Positions 40,689 through 48,663 of a stretch of 64,000 bases of DNA are shown here, in pieces. Each line of letters opens with the position of its first letter. Within the stretch, counting starts at the first letter, position 1. This DNA comes from CAZWKX01 sp964614095 (GTDB taxonomy: Bacteria > Actinomycetota > Acidimicrobiia > Spongiisociales > UBA11373), in assembly GCA_964614095.1 (NCBI GenBank), contig CAZTJO010000005.1, forward strand, positions 24,856 to 88,855, written 5' to 3'. Both the position numbers and the translations under genes were made by a program. The notes under the pieces were generated by a model. It had not been told where the DNA came from, made no database searches, and was given only the letters and a program-made list of their open reading frames with translations.

Positions 40689-41057
40689 TCAGCGTCGCAA
40701 TGAGTCCCGGATCTGGCGCAGCAGCGACGTGTCCTCGTCCTCGTCGTCATCCCGGTCCGGTTTGTCCCACAGATTGAACGGCTTCACCACGCCGAAATAG
40801 ACCACCACGGCAATGCCGGTCAACGTCACCAACTGCGAGACCACGCTCCCATACCAGATGTGCGCGTCACTGATGGTGAAGCTGAGATTGTTGAAGTCGC
40901 TCTGGGAAAACATCGCCGCCACCAACGGCATGATGAGGCCGTCGACCAGCGAATCCACCACCGGCCATAAGAACAAGGCCAGCAACAGGCCTACGGCAAA
41001 CTCGACCAGATTGCCCCTGGCGATGAAGTCTTTGATGTCCTTGATGAATCCCGGCAT
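40689..41057 (-). CDS. mscL: Large-conductance mechanosensitive channel MscL
   Basis: The 122-aa channel releases solutes on hypo-osmotic shock. It shows the MscL pattern: IKDIKDFIARGNLVEFAVGLLLALFLWPVVDSLVDGLIMPLVAAMF (TM1 with the RGN...D core in modified form), a periplasmic loop, TM2 (LTGIAVVVYFGVVKPFN) and a charged C-terminal helix. ATG 41057 has AGGAG seven bases upstream (41065-41069). Members have typically 120-150 aa. The TM1 sequence is somewhat diverged, including WPVVDSL, but the overall fit is good. Confidence 0.85.
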   Translation of the reverse strand: MPGFIKDIKDFIARGNLVEFAVGLLLALFLWPVVDSLVDGLIMPLVAAMFSQSDFNNLSFTISDAHIWYGSVVSQLVTLTGIAVVVYFGVVKPFNLWDKPDRDDDEDEDTSLLRQIRDSLRR

Positions 41058-41113
41058 ATCGGTGCTCCTGTCATCTCGTGCCGCGGGGAAGCCTACAGGG
41101 GGATGGCAGAACG

Positions 41114-41164
41114 CAGAGTTCAGAATCCAGGATTCAGATCGTGCCGGACCGATTCTGAACTCTG
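41114..41164. repeat. 14-bp perfect inverted repeat with GAACTCT satellites
   Basis: CAGAGTTCAGAATC (41114-41127) and GATTCTGAACTCTG (41151-41164) are exact reverse complements with a 23-base loop. An additional GAACTCT recurs at 41171-41177 and CAGGATTCAG lies in the loop. It is in the divergent interval between mscL and the Ycf46-like gene; it could be an operator, a degenerate short repeat or a hairpin. Confidence 0.55.
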
Positions 41165-41221
41165 AGACCTGAACTCTCATTACCTCTCAGCCCGACCCCC
41201 ACCCCGGCCGATGTCTGGGAC

Positions 41222-42685
41222 GTGGATACCACTGCGGACCTGCGCGTCCTGGTCCGGTCCCAGTACCCGTTGCTGGTCGTCGAGGCCGATGACGAGCAGC
41301 GGTTCCTCAATCTGCTCTGCCGTATCGCCGAGCGCGAGGACTTCCCGGTCTGGACCTGGTCGGCAGCGCGCGGCTTGGCTCGCCGCGGCATGCCGGCGCA
41401 ATATCGCACCGCCGATCCCAGGCGCGCCCTTGCTTTCGTCTCGGATCTCACCGCCCCCGGCATCTTTGTGTTCCTCGACATCACCCACCATCTCTCCGAC
41501 CCCATTGTGCTGCGCGCCGTCAAGGACACCGCCCAGCGGGCCCAGCCAGGCCAAACCATTGTTCTGACGGCTTCGAGTCTCGTTGTTCCCGCCGAGTTGA
41601 AGGGCATAGCCGTGCCCTGGACTCTGAGGCCCCCCGGTGAAGACGAACTCAACAACCTCGTCCAGCGCACCCTGGCCGACCTCTCGGCACGCGGGTTCAA
41701 CGTCGAGGCCGGCACCGCAGACGATCTGGTCGAAGCCCTGCACGGGCTCACCCTCCCCGATGCCGAACACATCCTGCAGCGTGCGGTTCTTCGTGATGGA
41801 GGTCTCACCGCCTCCGACGTACCTTGGGTTCGGGCCGCCAAGGTCGAGCTTCTCAACACCGACGGTGTACTCGAGCTAGTCGAGAGTGAGACCGGAACGC
41901 TGGACCAAGTGGGTGGACTCGATGGTCTGAAAGAATGGCTGGACGTGCGCGGACGCGCCATCGGCTCGAGCCGAGCCCGCACCATGGGCATAGACCCACC
42001 GCGCGGCATGCTGCTCACCGGTGTGCCCGGCTGCGGCAAGTCCCTCGTCGCCAAAACACTCGCTGCCACCTGGGGCCGGCCCCTGCTGCTGCTCGACCCG
42101 GCCCGTGTCTACCGCAAATACGTTGGTGAGTCGGAGCAGCGCCTCGAATCCGCTCTGCGCACTGCCGATGCACTGGCTCCCGCCGTCCTCTGGATCGATG
42201 AGATCGAGAAGGGTTTTGCCACGGGTGGCGACGCCGACGGCGGCGTCAGCTCTCGCCTCCTGGGCAGCTTTCTCCGCTGGATGCAGGACAGGCCCGACGG
42301 CCTGTTCATTGTGGCCACCGCCAACGACGTAGCCGCCCTGCCTCCCGAGTTTCTGCGCAAGGGCCGCTTCGACGAGATCTTTTTTGTCGATCTCCCCGGC
42401 CCCGAGGCGCGGCGATCGATACTCGAGATCCAGCTGGCCGGGCGCGGCCATGAGCCCTCCAATTTCGATCTCGACAAGCTGGCCGAGGCCACCGACGGCT
42501 TCTCGGGAGCCGAAATCGAATCGGTGGTCGTCGGTGCCTTGTACCGGGCCTTCGCCACCGGCATCAACCTGAGCACCGATGAGCTTGCTGCCGAGGCCGG
42601 ATCGATCGTGCCGCTGTCGGTGGCCCGGGCCGAGGATGTACAGCGTCTGCGTGCTTGGGCCGATACCCGGGCCGTGCGCGCCTGA
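41222..42685 (+). CDS. Ycf46-like AAA+ ATPase
   Basis: The 487-aa protein has an N-terminal non-ATPase domain (about 1-215) and a C-terminal AAA+ module: Walker A TGVPGCGKSLVAKT (about 266-279), Walker B VLWIDEIEKGF (about 322-332), a sensor-1 VATANDVAALPPEFLRKGRFDEIFFVDLPG and an arginine-finger-like RKGRFD. This is the Ycf46 pattern, cytosolic and with no transmembrane region, found in chloroplasts and cyanobacteria and in diverse bacteria. In cyanobacteria it is linked to inorganic-carbon or photosynthesis regulation. GTG 41222 starts it. Its role here is unknown. Confidence 0.85.
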   Translation: MDTTADLRVLVRSQYPLLVVEADDEQRFLNLLCRIAEREDFPVWTWSAARGLARRGMPAQYRTADPRRALAFVSDLTAPGIFVFLDITHHLSDPIVLRAVKDTAQRAQPGQTIVLTASSLVVPAELKGIAVPWTLRPPGEDELNNLVQRTLADLSARGFNVEAGTADDLVEALHGLTLPDAEHILQRAVLRDGGLTASDVPWVRAAKVELLNTDGVLELVESETGTLDQVGGLDGLKEWLDVRGRAIGSSRARTMGIDPPRGMLLTGVPGCGKSLVAKTLAATWGRPLLLLDPARVYRKYVGESEQRLESALRTADALAPAVLWIDEIEKGFATGGDADGGVSSRLLGSFLRWMQDRPDGLFIVATANDVAALPPEFLRKGRFDEIFFVDLPGPEARRSILEIQLAGRGHEPSNFDLDKLAEATDGFSGAEIESVVVGALYRAFATGINLSTDELAAEAGSIVPLSVARAEDVQRLRAWADTRAVRA

Positions 42686-42688
42686 TCC

Positions 42689-43150
42689 TCAGCAGATTCC
42701 GGGAAGCAGACGGCAGCGCACCCGCTCTCGGTAGCCGGCGTACTGAGGGAAACGCTCGATGAGTTTCTGCTCCTCGAAGCCCGTCTTGCCGTAGAAGAGA
42801 GCGGTCAGGACCAGGCCCAGACCAAGACCGGCGAGGTTGCCGTCGACCAGTGAAAGACCCAAGGCGCCCAGCACGATCCCGCCGTAGATGGGATGGCGCA
42901 CGTACCGATAGACACCACCTACCACAAGAGTGGCATCGGAGCGTGGCTCTGGATACGGCGACAGATGCCGCCGCAACGCCACCAGACCGCCCCCGGCCAG
43001 AACAGCCCCCATAAGGAACACAACAACGCCGCCGGCCGTGGCCGCCCATCCCCAATCCCCACCTAAGAAGATCCATACCACGGCCAAAGCACCAAAAAAG
43101 GCCAGCTGGGCGACCACCCACCAGCCCCCGACCTGAGCAAAACGTCTCAT
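42689..43150 (-). CDS. Isoprenylcysteine carboxyl methyltransferase-family membrane protein
   Basis: The 153-aa membrane protein has about four helices and the ICMT/PEMT-type C-terminal signature: GGVYRYVRHPIYGGIVLGALGLSL (the RHPxYxG motif, about 79-102) followed by FEEQKLIERFPQYAGYRERV (SAM-binding Glu/Gln). These methylate small molecules or lipid-like substrates; the bacterial substrate is usually unknown. It is convergent with the Ycf46-like gene, three bases apart. Confidence 0.85.
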   Translation of the reverse strand: MRRFAQVGGWWVVAQLAFFGALAVVWIFLGGDWGWAATAGGVVVFLMGAVLAGGGLVALRRHLSPYPEPRSDATLVVGGVYRYVRHPIYGGIVLGALGLSLVDGNLAGLGLGLVLTALFYGKTGFEEQKLIERFPQYAGYRERVRCRLLPGIC

Positions 43151-43333
43151 AGGCCGGCGACGCTAGCTCCCCGGCGCCGGAACGCCGGACCGCTATTCGA
43201 CGGAAGCTGCGGCCGCTGGTCGCCGCAGGTGGAATCCCCAGAACCCCTCAACGGCCCCAACCCGCACCGTTGACGAAAATCCTTCACGTATACGCCGTGC
43301 CGCCTTATTGATATAATACAGCTTAGATTTTTA

Positions 43334-43359
43334 GGAACACTTTATATAAGATCGAGGTT
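43334..43359 (+). promoter_or_regulatory. SigH/SigR-type promoter of clpB
   Basis: GGAAC (43334-43338) and GTT (43357-43359) are exactly 18 bases apart, matching the SigH/SigR consensus. The AT-rich patch TTTATATAAGATC lies between them, against a GC-rich background. The ATG is 20 bases downstream, after CTGAGGAAACAGT. No HAIR element is visible. GGAACAC recurs at 43360-43366. Confidence 0.65.
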
Positions 43360-43379
43360 GGAACACCTGAGGAAACAGT

Positions 43380-45956
43380 ATGGAGCTGAACACATTCACC
43401 CACAGAGCGCAGCAGGCAGTTCTGGACGCACGCGCCGAAGCAGAACGACGCCACCACCAGGAAACCCGGCCCGAACACCTGCTTCTGGCACTGCTCGGGC
43501 AGGGTGAAGGAATCGTGTATCCCCTCCTCTCCCGCCTCGAAGTCGACCCCGCCGCCCTGCGAAGGCATCTCACTGAGGCCGAAGAGAGCAAGCCGCGAGT
43601 GTTCGGCGATGCTGAGACCGGATTTTCACCCGGCCTCATTGCCACCCTGAAGGCAGCGGACTCCGAGCGCGCCGCGATGAAGGACGATTACGTGTCGGTG
43701 GAACACCTACTTCTGGCCATCTCCGCCGGCGATTCCGCCGCCGGTCAGGCTCTGCGGTCGTTCGGTGTCTCCCGAGACCGCATGCTCGACGCCCTCGCCT
43801 CACTACGGGGCTCGACACGGGTCACCAGCCAAGACCCCGAATCCACCTTCAATGCGCTGGAACAGTATGGCCGCGACCTTGTCGAGGAGGCCCGTCGGGG
43901 CAAGCTCGATCCCGTGATCGGACGCGATGACGAGATCCGCCGCGTGATCCAGGTGCTGTCGCGGCGCACCAAGAACAATCCGGTGCTCATCGGTGAGCCC
44001 GGGGTGGGCAAGACCGCCATCGTCGAGGGTTTGGCCGGACGCATCGTCGACGGCGATGTGCCCGAAGGCCTCAAGTCGAAACGTATCGTCGCCCTCGACC
44101 TCAGCGCCATAGTCGCCGGATCCAAGTACCGCGGCGAGTTCGAGGAGCGTCTCAAGGCCGTGCTCAGCGAGATCAAGGCCGCCGAGGGATCGGTCATCAC
44201 CTTCATCGACGAAATGCACACCATCGTCGGCGCCGGCGCCGCCGAAGGCGCCATGGACGCCTCGAACATGCTGAAGCCGATGCTGGCCCGCGGCGAGCTG
44301 AAGATGATCGGCGCCACCACACTCGACGAATACCGCACCCGCGTCGAAAAGGACGCCGCCCTGGAACGCCGCTTTCAGCCGATTTTTGTCGACGCGCCTT
44401 CCGTCGAAGACACCATCGGAATCTTGCGCGGTCTCAAAGAGCGCTACGAGGTCCACCACGGAGTCCGGATCACCGATGCCGCCCTCATCGCAGCCGCAGT
44501 CCTCTCGGACCGCTACGTCACCGGACGCCACCTCCCCGACAAGGCGATCGACCTCGTCGATGAGGCAGGGAGCCGCCTGCGTATCGAGATCGATTCCATG
44601 CCTGAGGAGATAGACGAGCTCGACCGCCGGCGCCGCCAGCTCGAGATCGAAAGAACTGCCTTGGCCAAGGAGACCGACAAGGCGTCCAAAAGGCGCCTCG
44701 CCGACATCGAGGCCGAACTCGCCGACGCCGGCGAAAACATCGACCGCCTCACCGCTCACTGGACCCTCGAGAAGGAGGCGATCACCAAGCTTCGTTCCAC
44801 CAAACAGGAGATCGAAGACGCCCGGGCCGAGGCCGAACGCGCCGAACGGGACGGGAACCTGGAGCGCGCCGCCGAGCTGCGCTACGGCACTCTTCGCCAA
44901 CTCGAGGAGCGTCTCGAAAGAGACCAAGAGACGCTCCAGAACCTGCAGGCCGAGCTGACGATGCTCAAGGAAGAAGTTGGCGAGGAGGACATCGCCGAGG
45001 TGGTTAGCCGCTGGACCGGCATCCCCGTCTCCAGGCTCATGGAAGGGGAAGTGGAGAAGCTGGTGCACCTCGAGGAGCATCTGCACCGCAGGGTCGTCGG
45101 CCAGGACGACGCCGTCGCCGCGGTCGCCAACGCCATCCGCCGCTCGCGTGCCGGGCTGGCCGATCCCAGCCGGCCTATCGGCTCGTTCATCTTCCTCGGC
45201 CCCACCGGCGTGGGAAAGACCGAGCTGGCCCGAGCGCTCGCCGAGTTCCTTTTCGACGACGAGCGGGCCATGGTCCGTATCGATATGTCGGAGTACATGG
45301 AGAAGCACTCGGTGAGCCGTCTCATCGGAGCGCCGCCCGGCTACGTAGGCTACGACGAAGGCGGCCAGCTCACCGAGGCCGTTCGTCGCCGCCCCTATTC
45401 GGTCGTCCTTCTCGACGAGGTGGAGAAGGCTCACCAGGACGTCTTCAACGTTCTGCTGCAGGTGCTGGACGAAGGCCGCCTCACCGACGGCCACGGCCGT
45501 ACCGTCGACCTGAGCAACATCGTGCTCATCATGACTTCAAACCTGGGCTCCGAGCTGATCGATCCCGATCTGCCCCATGAGATCGTCCGCCAGCGGGTAC
45601 TGGACGTCGTACACCGTCACTTCCGTCCCGAATTCCTCAATCGGGTTGACGACGTCATGGTGTTCCACCGACTCGAACACGAACACCTGCGGCGTATCGT
45701 CGACATCCAGATCGAACGGCTTCGAGGTCGCCTGGCCGAGCGCCACATCGGACTCGAACTCACTCCTGCCGCTCTCGATTGGCTCGCCGACAACGGCTTC
45801 GACCCCAGTTTTGGGGCCCGTCCGCTGAAACGGCTCATCGATCGTGAGCTGGGAGACCGGCTCGCCGTCGAACTCCTCGAAGGCCGCGTCGGCGACGGCG
45901 GCACAATCCAGGTTGACGCCGACGCCGACGGTATCACCCTCGAAGCCGCCTCCTGA
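43380..45956 (+). CDS. clpB: ClpB disaggregase
   Basis: The 858-aa Hsp100 protein rescues aggregated proteins with DnaK. It has a ClpN-type double repeat (about 1-145), two AAA+ modules with Walker A GEPGVGKT (about 205-212) and GPTGVGKT (about 600), Walker B sequences (ITFIDEMHT, VVLLDEVEKAH), a central coiled-coil M domain (about 395-530) and an arginine-finger region. A SigH/SigR-like promoter is immediately upstream. The start is ATG 43380 with GAGG upstream. It is monocistronic in the window, and shares stress control with dnaK. Confidence 0.97.
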   Translation: MELNTFTHRAQQAVLDARAEAERRHHQETRPEHLLLALLGQGEGIVYPLLSRLEVDPAALRRHLTEAEESKPRVFGDAETGFSPGLIATLKAADSERAAMKDDYVSVEHLLLAISAGDSAAGQALRSFGVSRDRMLDALASLRGSTRVTSQDPESTFNALEQYGRDLVEEARRGKLDPVIGRDDEIRRVIQVLSRRTKNNPVLIGEPGVGKTAIVEGLAGRIVDGDVPEGLKSKRIVALDLSAIVAGSKYRGEFEERLKAVLSEIKAAEGSVITFIDEMHTIVGAGAAEGAMDASNMLKPMLARGELKMIGATTLDEYRTRVEKDAALERRFQPIFVDAPSVEDTIGILRGLKERYEVHHGVRITDAALIAAAVLSDRYVTGRHLPDKAIDLVDEAGSRLRIEIDSMPEEIDELDRRRRQLEIERTALAKETDKASKRRLADIEAELADAGENIDRLTAHWTLEKEAITKLRSTKQEIEDARAEAERAERDGNLERAAELRYGTLRQLEERLERDQETLQNLQAELTMLKEEVGEEDIAEVVSRWTGIPVSRLMEGEVEKLVHLEEHLHRRVVGQDDAVAAVANAIRRSRAGLADPSRPIGSFIFLGPTGVGKTELARALAEFLFDDERAMVRIDMSEYMEKHSVSRLIGAPPGYVGYDEGGQLTEAVRRRPYSVVLLDEVEKAHQDVFNVLLQVLDEGRLTDGHGRTVDLSNIVLIMTSNLGSELIDPDLPHEIVRQRVLDVVHRHFRPEFLNRVDDVMVFHRLEHEHLRRIVDIQIERLRGRLAERHIGLELTPAALDWLADNGFDPSFGARPLKRLIDRELGDRLAVELLEGRVGDGGTIQVDADADGITLEAAS

Positions 45957-46006
45957 GGCCTCGGCCTGCGGACTAGGTTGGGCCACAAGCTCACGAGGGA
46001 GAAGCC

Positions 46007-46687
46007 ATGACCCAGGAGCCGCCCGCGCCCCCTGAGGCGCCTTCCGACCGCTATGGAATCATCCTCGCCGCGCTCGGTGGGATTCTCGTTGCCCTTCTGG
46101 CCGCGGTGATCATCATCGTGCTCAATCGCGGAGAGGATGGCGCCACCGCCACCACGACTATCGCCTCGGCAACATCGGCAGAGACGACTCTCGCCGATGA
46201 CACCACCACCCTCCCTCCGACCACCGAAGAGATCACCACAACCGTGGCGGCCACCACAACAACGGCAGCGCCGATCACAACAACGCTGCCTCCCTTCTCC
46301 GGTGACACAAGCGAAGAATCGGGACCCACCCAGGGAACCCCGACGGGAAGGGTGATCGACATTCGCCATCACCAACACGAGGGATACACTCGGGTGGTAT
46401 TCGATTTCTCACCGGGAGGGATCCCCGGGTACTACATCAGCTACACCGGTCCCACCACCCTGTCCGTTCTCCTCATATCGGTGCCGTTTGACCCCTACGA
46501 GCCCGGTGTGTTCGATGCATCCGGCGAACACGCAATCGGCACCATCTCGGTGGGCTCCGTCTTCTCCGGGGGCATGGGCGGCGGCAGCGGCGAGTGGGAG
46601 TTCCCCATAGAGACGACGGGCACCAAGGCGTTCTCCGTCGGCACGATCGACGACCCTCCGCGGCTCTACATCGACATCGCCGACTGA
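46007..46687 (+). CDS. Membrane-anchored AMIN-like domain protein (paralogue 1)
   Basis: The 226-aa protein has a short cytoplasmic N-terminus, one transmembrane helix (YGIILAALGGILVALLAAVIIIVLN, about 16-40), a Thr-rich linker (about 47-97) and a C-terminal beta domain (RVIDIRHHQHEGYTRVVFDFSPGGIPGYYISYTGP...FSVGTIDDPPRLYIDIAD) of the AMIN-like type. It is a paralogue of the next gene; both end in identical (P)(R)LYIDIAD/PRIYIDIAD motifs. ATG 46007 has GAGGGAG upstream. These proteins may bind cell-wall polymers, as AMIN domains do; the role is inferred. Confidence 0.75.
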   Translation: MTQEPPAPPEAPSDRYGIILAALGGILVALLAAVIIIVLNRGEDGATATTTIASATSAETTLADDTTTLPPTTEEITTTVAATTTTAAPITTTLPPFSGDTSEESGPTQGTPTGRVIDIRHHQHEGYTRVVFDFSPGGIPGYYISYTGPTTLSVLLISVPFDPYEPGVFDASGEHAIGTISVGSVFSGGMGGGSGEWEFPIETTGTKAFSVGTIDDPPRLYIDIAD

Positions 46688-46728
46688 GCGCCCGGCCGGT
46701 AGCCTGTCTCCATCGTCAAGGGGAGACC

Positions 46729-47394
46729 ATGAGAGCGAGACATGCAAGGCTGGCCATCCTGGCAATCGCACTCGCCATCGTCGCCGCCTGTGGGGACGAC
46801 GACGCCACCACCACAGCCAATGCTGACACCACCACCACCGTCGAGGACACCACCACGGTCGGCGCCGAGACCTCGACCACAGCTTCCGAAGCAACCACAA
46901 CCACCACCGCCGAGGCCACCACCAGCAGCAGCGCCTTTGCCGGTGACACGGGGCCGGAGAGTGGACCAGTGGGTCCGGGTGTCCTCTCGGCTACCCTCGT
47001 CGATGTCCGCTGGGCACAGCGTGAAGAGGGTTTCACCCGGGTGGTCTTCGATTTTGGCGGTACCGCAGTTCCGGCATACAACATCCGCTACGACCCGGGA
47101 CCATTCTTCACCACCATGGGTGAGGGGGGCGGCGAGGTCGCGGTGGACGGCAATACCTTCATCCTGGTGCACATCACCCCGGCTCGCCGATTCGACCTGA
47201 GCGGCGACAGTGCAGTCCAGACTTACTCCGGGCCCGAGCGCATCGATCCGGCTTCGGCAAGTGTCGAGGAGATCGTTTTTGTCGACGATTTTGAGGCGGA
47301 GATGATCTGGGTCATCGGAGTCTCCGAGCAGAAGCCGTTTGCCGTCGGCACGCTCACCGGACCGCCCCGCATCTACATCGATATCGCCGACTGA
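46729..47394 (+). CDS. AMIN-like domain lipoprotein (paralogue 2)
   Basis: The 221-aa lipoprotein has a lipobox (AIVAACGDDD, Cys about 21), a Thr/Ala-rich linker (about 25-70) and an AMIN-like beta domain (VDVRWAQREEGFTRVVFDFGGTAVPAYNIRYDPG... ERIDPASASVEEIVFVDDFEAEMIWVIGVSEQKPFAVGTLTGPPRIYIDIAD). ATG 46729 has GGGGAG (46720-46725) four bases upstream. Lipid anchoring replaces the membrane helix of its neighbour. It is followed by a 110-base intergenic region with PadR-type repeats. Its function is unknown beyond probable wall/envelope binding. Confidence 0.75.
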   Translation: MRARHARLAILAIALAIVAACGDDDATTTANADTTTTVEDTTTVGAETSTTASEATTTTTAEATTSSSAFAGDTGPESGPVGPGVLSATLVDVRWAQREEGFTRVVFDFGGTAVPAYNIRYDPGPFFTTMGEGGGEVAVDGNTFILVHITPARRFDLSGDSAVQTYSGPERIDPASASVEEIVFVDDFEAEMIWVIGVSEQKPFAVGTLTGPPRIYIDIAD

Positions 47395-47441
47395 GCGCTC
47401 CGCTGCTGGCGGCCCGCAAGGTGGTGTACCTGCCGGGAAGG

Positions 47442-47489
47442 CTACCTTGCAAGGCAAGGGTCCGCGTGCTAGCATGCTACACAAGGTAG
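47442..47489 (+). promoter_or_regulatory. padR promoter region with inverted repeats
   Basis: CTACCTTG (47442-47449) pairs with CAAGGTAG (47482-47489), flanking CCTTGCAAGG (47445-47454, a perfect palindrome) and a plausible TTGCAA-N17-TAGCAT promoter (47447-47475). It lies upstream of the padR GTG and is a candidate PadR autoregulatory operator. Confidence 0.5.
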
Positions 47490-47505
47490 ACCGCAGAAGG
47501 CGATC

Positions 47506-47838
47506 GTGGAACGCAGCAGCCAGCTGCTCAAAGGAGTGCTCGACATGTGTCTCTTGGCGGTGATCGCCGAGGAGCCCAGCTACGGGTATGAGATGGTCCG
47601 TAAGCTGGAAGAGCGCGGGCTCGCCCTGGTGGGCGAGGGCAGCATCTACCCGCTGCTGAGCCGGCTGCAGCGCCAAGGGCTCGTCGAGTCGTACTCGGTC
47701 GAGTCCGCCGGCGGTCCGCCCCGCAAGTACTACCGAGTCGCCGCCGCCGGCCAACGCCGGCTCGGCGAGTGGATCAAGGAATGGAAGACACTCTCTCAGG
47801 GAGTCGACCGGGTCCTCAACGGAGGCAATGATGGTTGA
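47506..47838 (+). CDS. PadR-family transcriptional regulator
   Basis: The 110-aa winged-helix protein has the PadR hallmarks: QLLKGVLDMCLLAVIAEEPSYGYEMVRKLEERGL, VGEGSIYPLLSRLQRQGLVES and GGPPRKYYRVAAAGQRRL. GTG 47506 begins the protein; no strong ribosome-binding site is visible, but a TTGCAA-TAGCAT promoter lies upstream. Its stop overlaps the next gene's start by several bases, so they are coupled. PadR proteins commonly control adjacent HAAS-domain membrane genes, which matches the fusion here. Confidence 0.9.
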   Translation: MERSSQLLKGVLDMCLLAVIAEEPSYGYEMVRKLEERGLALVGEGSIYPLLSRLQRQGLVESYSVESAGGPPRKYYRVAAAGQRRLGEWIKEWKTLSQGVDRVLNGGNDG

Positions 47839-48619
47839 CCGGTCCGAGATCGAGACGATCGTCGCCGACTGCGAGCGCTACTGGCGCTCCACCGGCATAT
47901 CCAAGCGCTTGTCGCAGGAGATGCGCCAAGAGCTGGAAACTCATCTGGCGGAGGCGGCCATCGCCGGACGTTTGCCCCGTCAAGTGATCGGCGACGACCT
48001 GGCCGGTTTCGCCAGGGAGTGGGCCGCCGAACAGCGGCCCCGCGCCGCCGACACTCTGCCGAGTTGGGATGAGGTGTTCACAAAGCGGCGTCGGTTCGGC
48101 GCCACCGACGTGGCGATGCTCCTGGCCGTGGCGGCGATCATCGCCATCGCCGTGGTCACGCGAGGAGAAGGAGGCAACAACGGTATGGACAACGAGATAT
48201 GGCGTTGGGTATGGCTTTCGGCAGCCGTGGTCTTCGGCGTCGGTGAGATGTTCACGGCCGGGTTCTTCATGCTGCCCTTCTCCGTGGGGGCAATCGCGGC
48301 CATGGCCCTGGCCTGGTTCGACGTCGACGCGGCGGTACAGATGATCGTGTTCCTCGCCCTGTCCGTGCTGGCGCTCGCGTTTCTGCGCCGCTGGATACAT
48401 CAAACCGAGGGCGAGCAACCGGCCGTGGGCGCCAACAGGCTCAGGAACAAGAGGGCCATCGTCATCGAGGCCATAAGTCGCACAAGCGGCGTGGGTCGCG
48501 TCCGGGTCGACACCGAGTTCTGGCGCGCCACCACCGATGGGGATCCCATCGCCGAGGGCACCGAAGTGCGCATCACCGACGTACGCGGAACCAGGCTGGT
48601 GGTGGAACCCGAAGATTGA
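47831..48619 (+). CDS. HAAS-NfeD fusion membrane protein
   Basis: The 262-aa protein (from ATG 47831, GGAGG five bases upstream) combines an N-terminal HAAS-like domain (about 1-75, acidic helices and ELETHLAEAAIAGRL), one transmembrane helix (about 92-110), and an NfeD-like part: transmembrane segments (about 125-188; WRWVWLSAAVVFGVGEMFTAGFFMLPFSVGAIAAM) and the C-terminal beta-barrel (NRLRNKRAIVIEAISRTSGVGRVRVDTEFWRATTDGDPIAEGTEVRITDVRGTRLVV). An internal ATG at 48185 with GGAGG ten bases upstream could make a stand-alone NfeD of about 144 aa. PadR lies upstream and SPFH downstream, a recognised partner of NfeD. Confidence 0.8.
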   Translation: MVDRSEIETIVADCERYWRSTGISKRLSQEMRQELETHLAEAAIAGRLPRQVIGDDLAGFAREWAAEQRPRAADTLPSWDEVFTKRRRFGATDVAMLLAVAAIIAIAVVTRGEGGNNGMDNEIWRWVWLSAAVVFGVGEMFTAGFFMLPFSVGAIAAMALAWFDVDAAVQMIVFLALSVLALAFLRRWIHQTEGEQPAVGANRLRNKRAIVIEAISRTSGVGRVRVDTEFWRATTDGDPIAEGTEVRITDVRGTRLVVEPED

Positions 48620-48663
48620 TCGATCGCACAGGTATCCACAGACAGAAGGGAGCAAGAAGAGCA

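Noticed and set aside
43306..43326. TATAAT-like sequence upstream of clpB as a housekeeping promoter
   Set aside because: No TTGACA-like box at the right distance; the SigH/SigR match closer to the gene is better.
43804..45494. Long minus-strand open frame opposite clpB
   Set aside because: Antisense shadow of a highly conserved gene, no ribosome-binding site, no domain.
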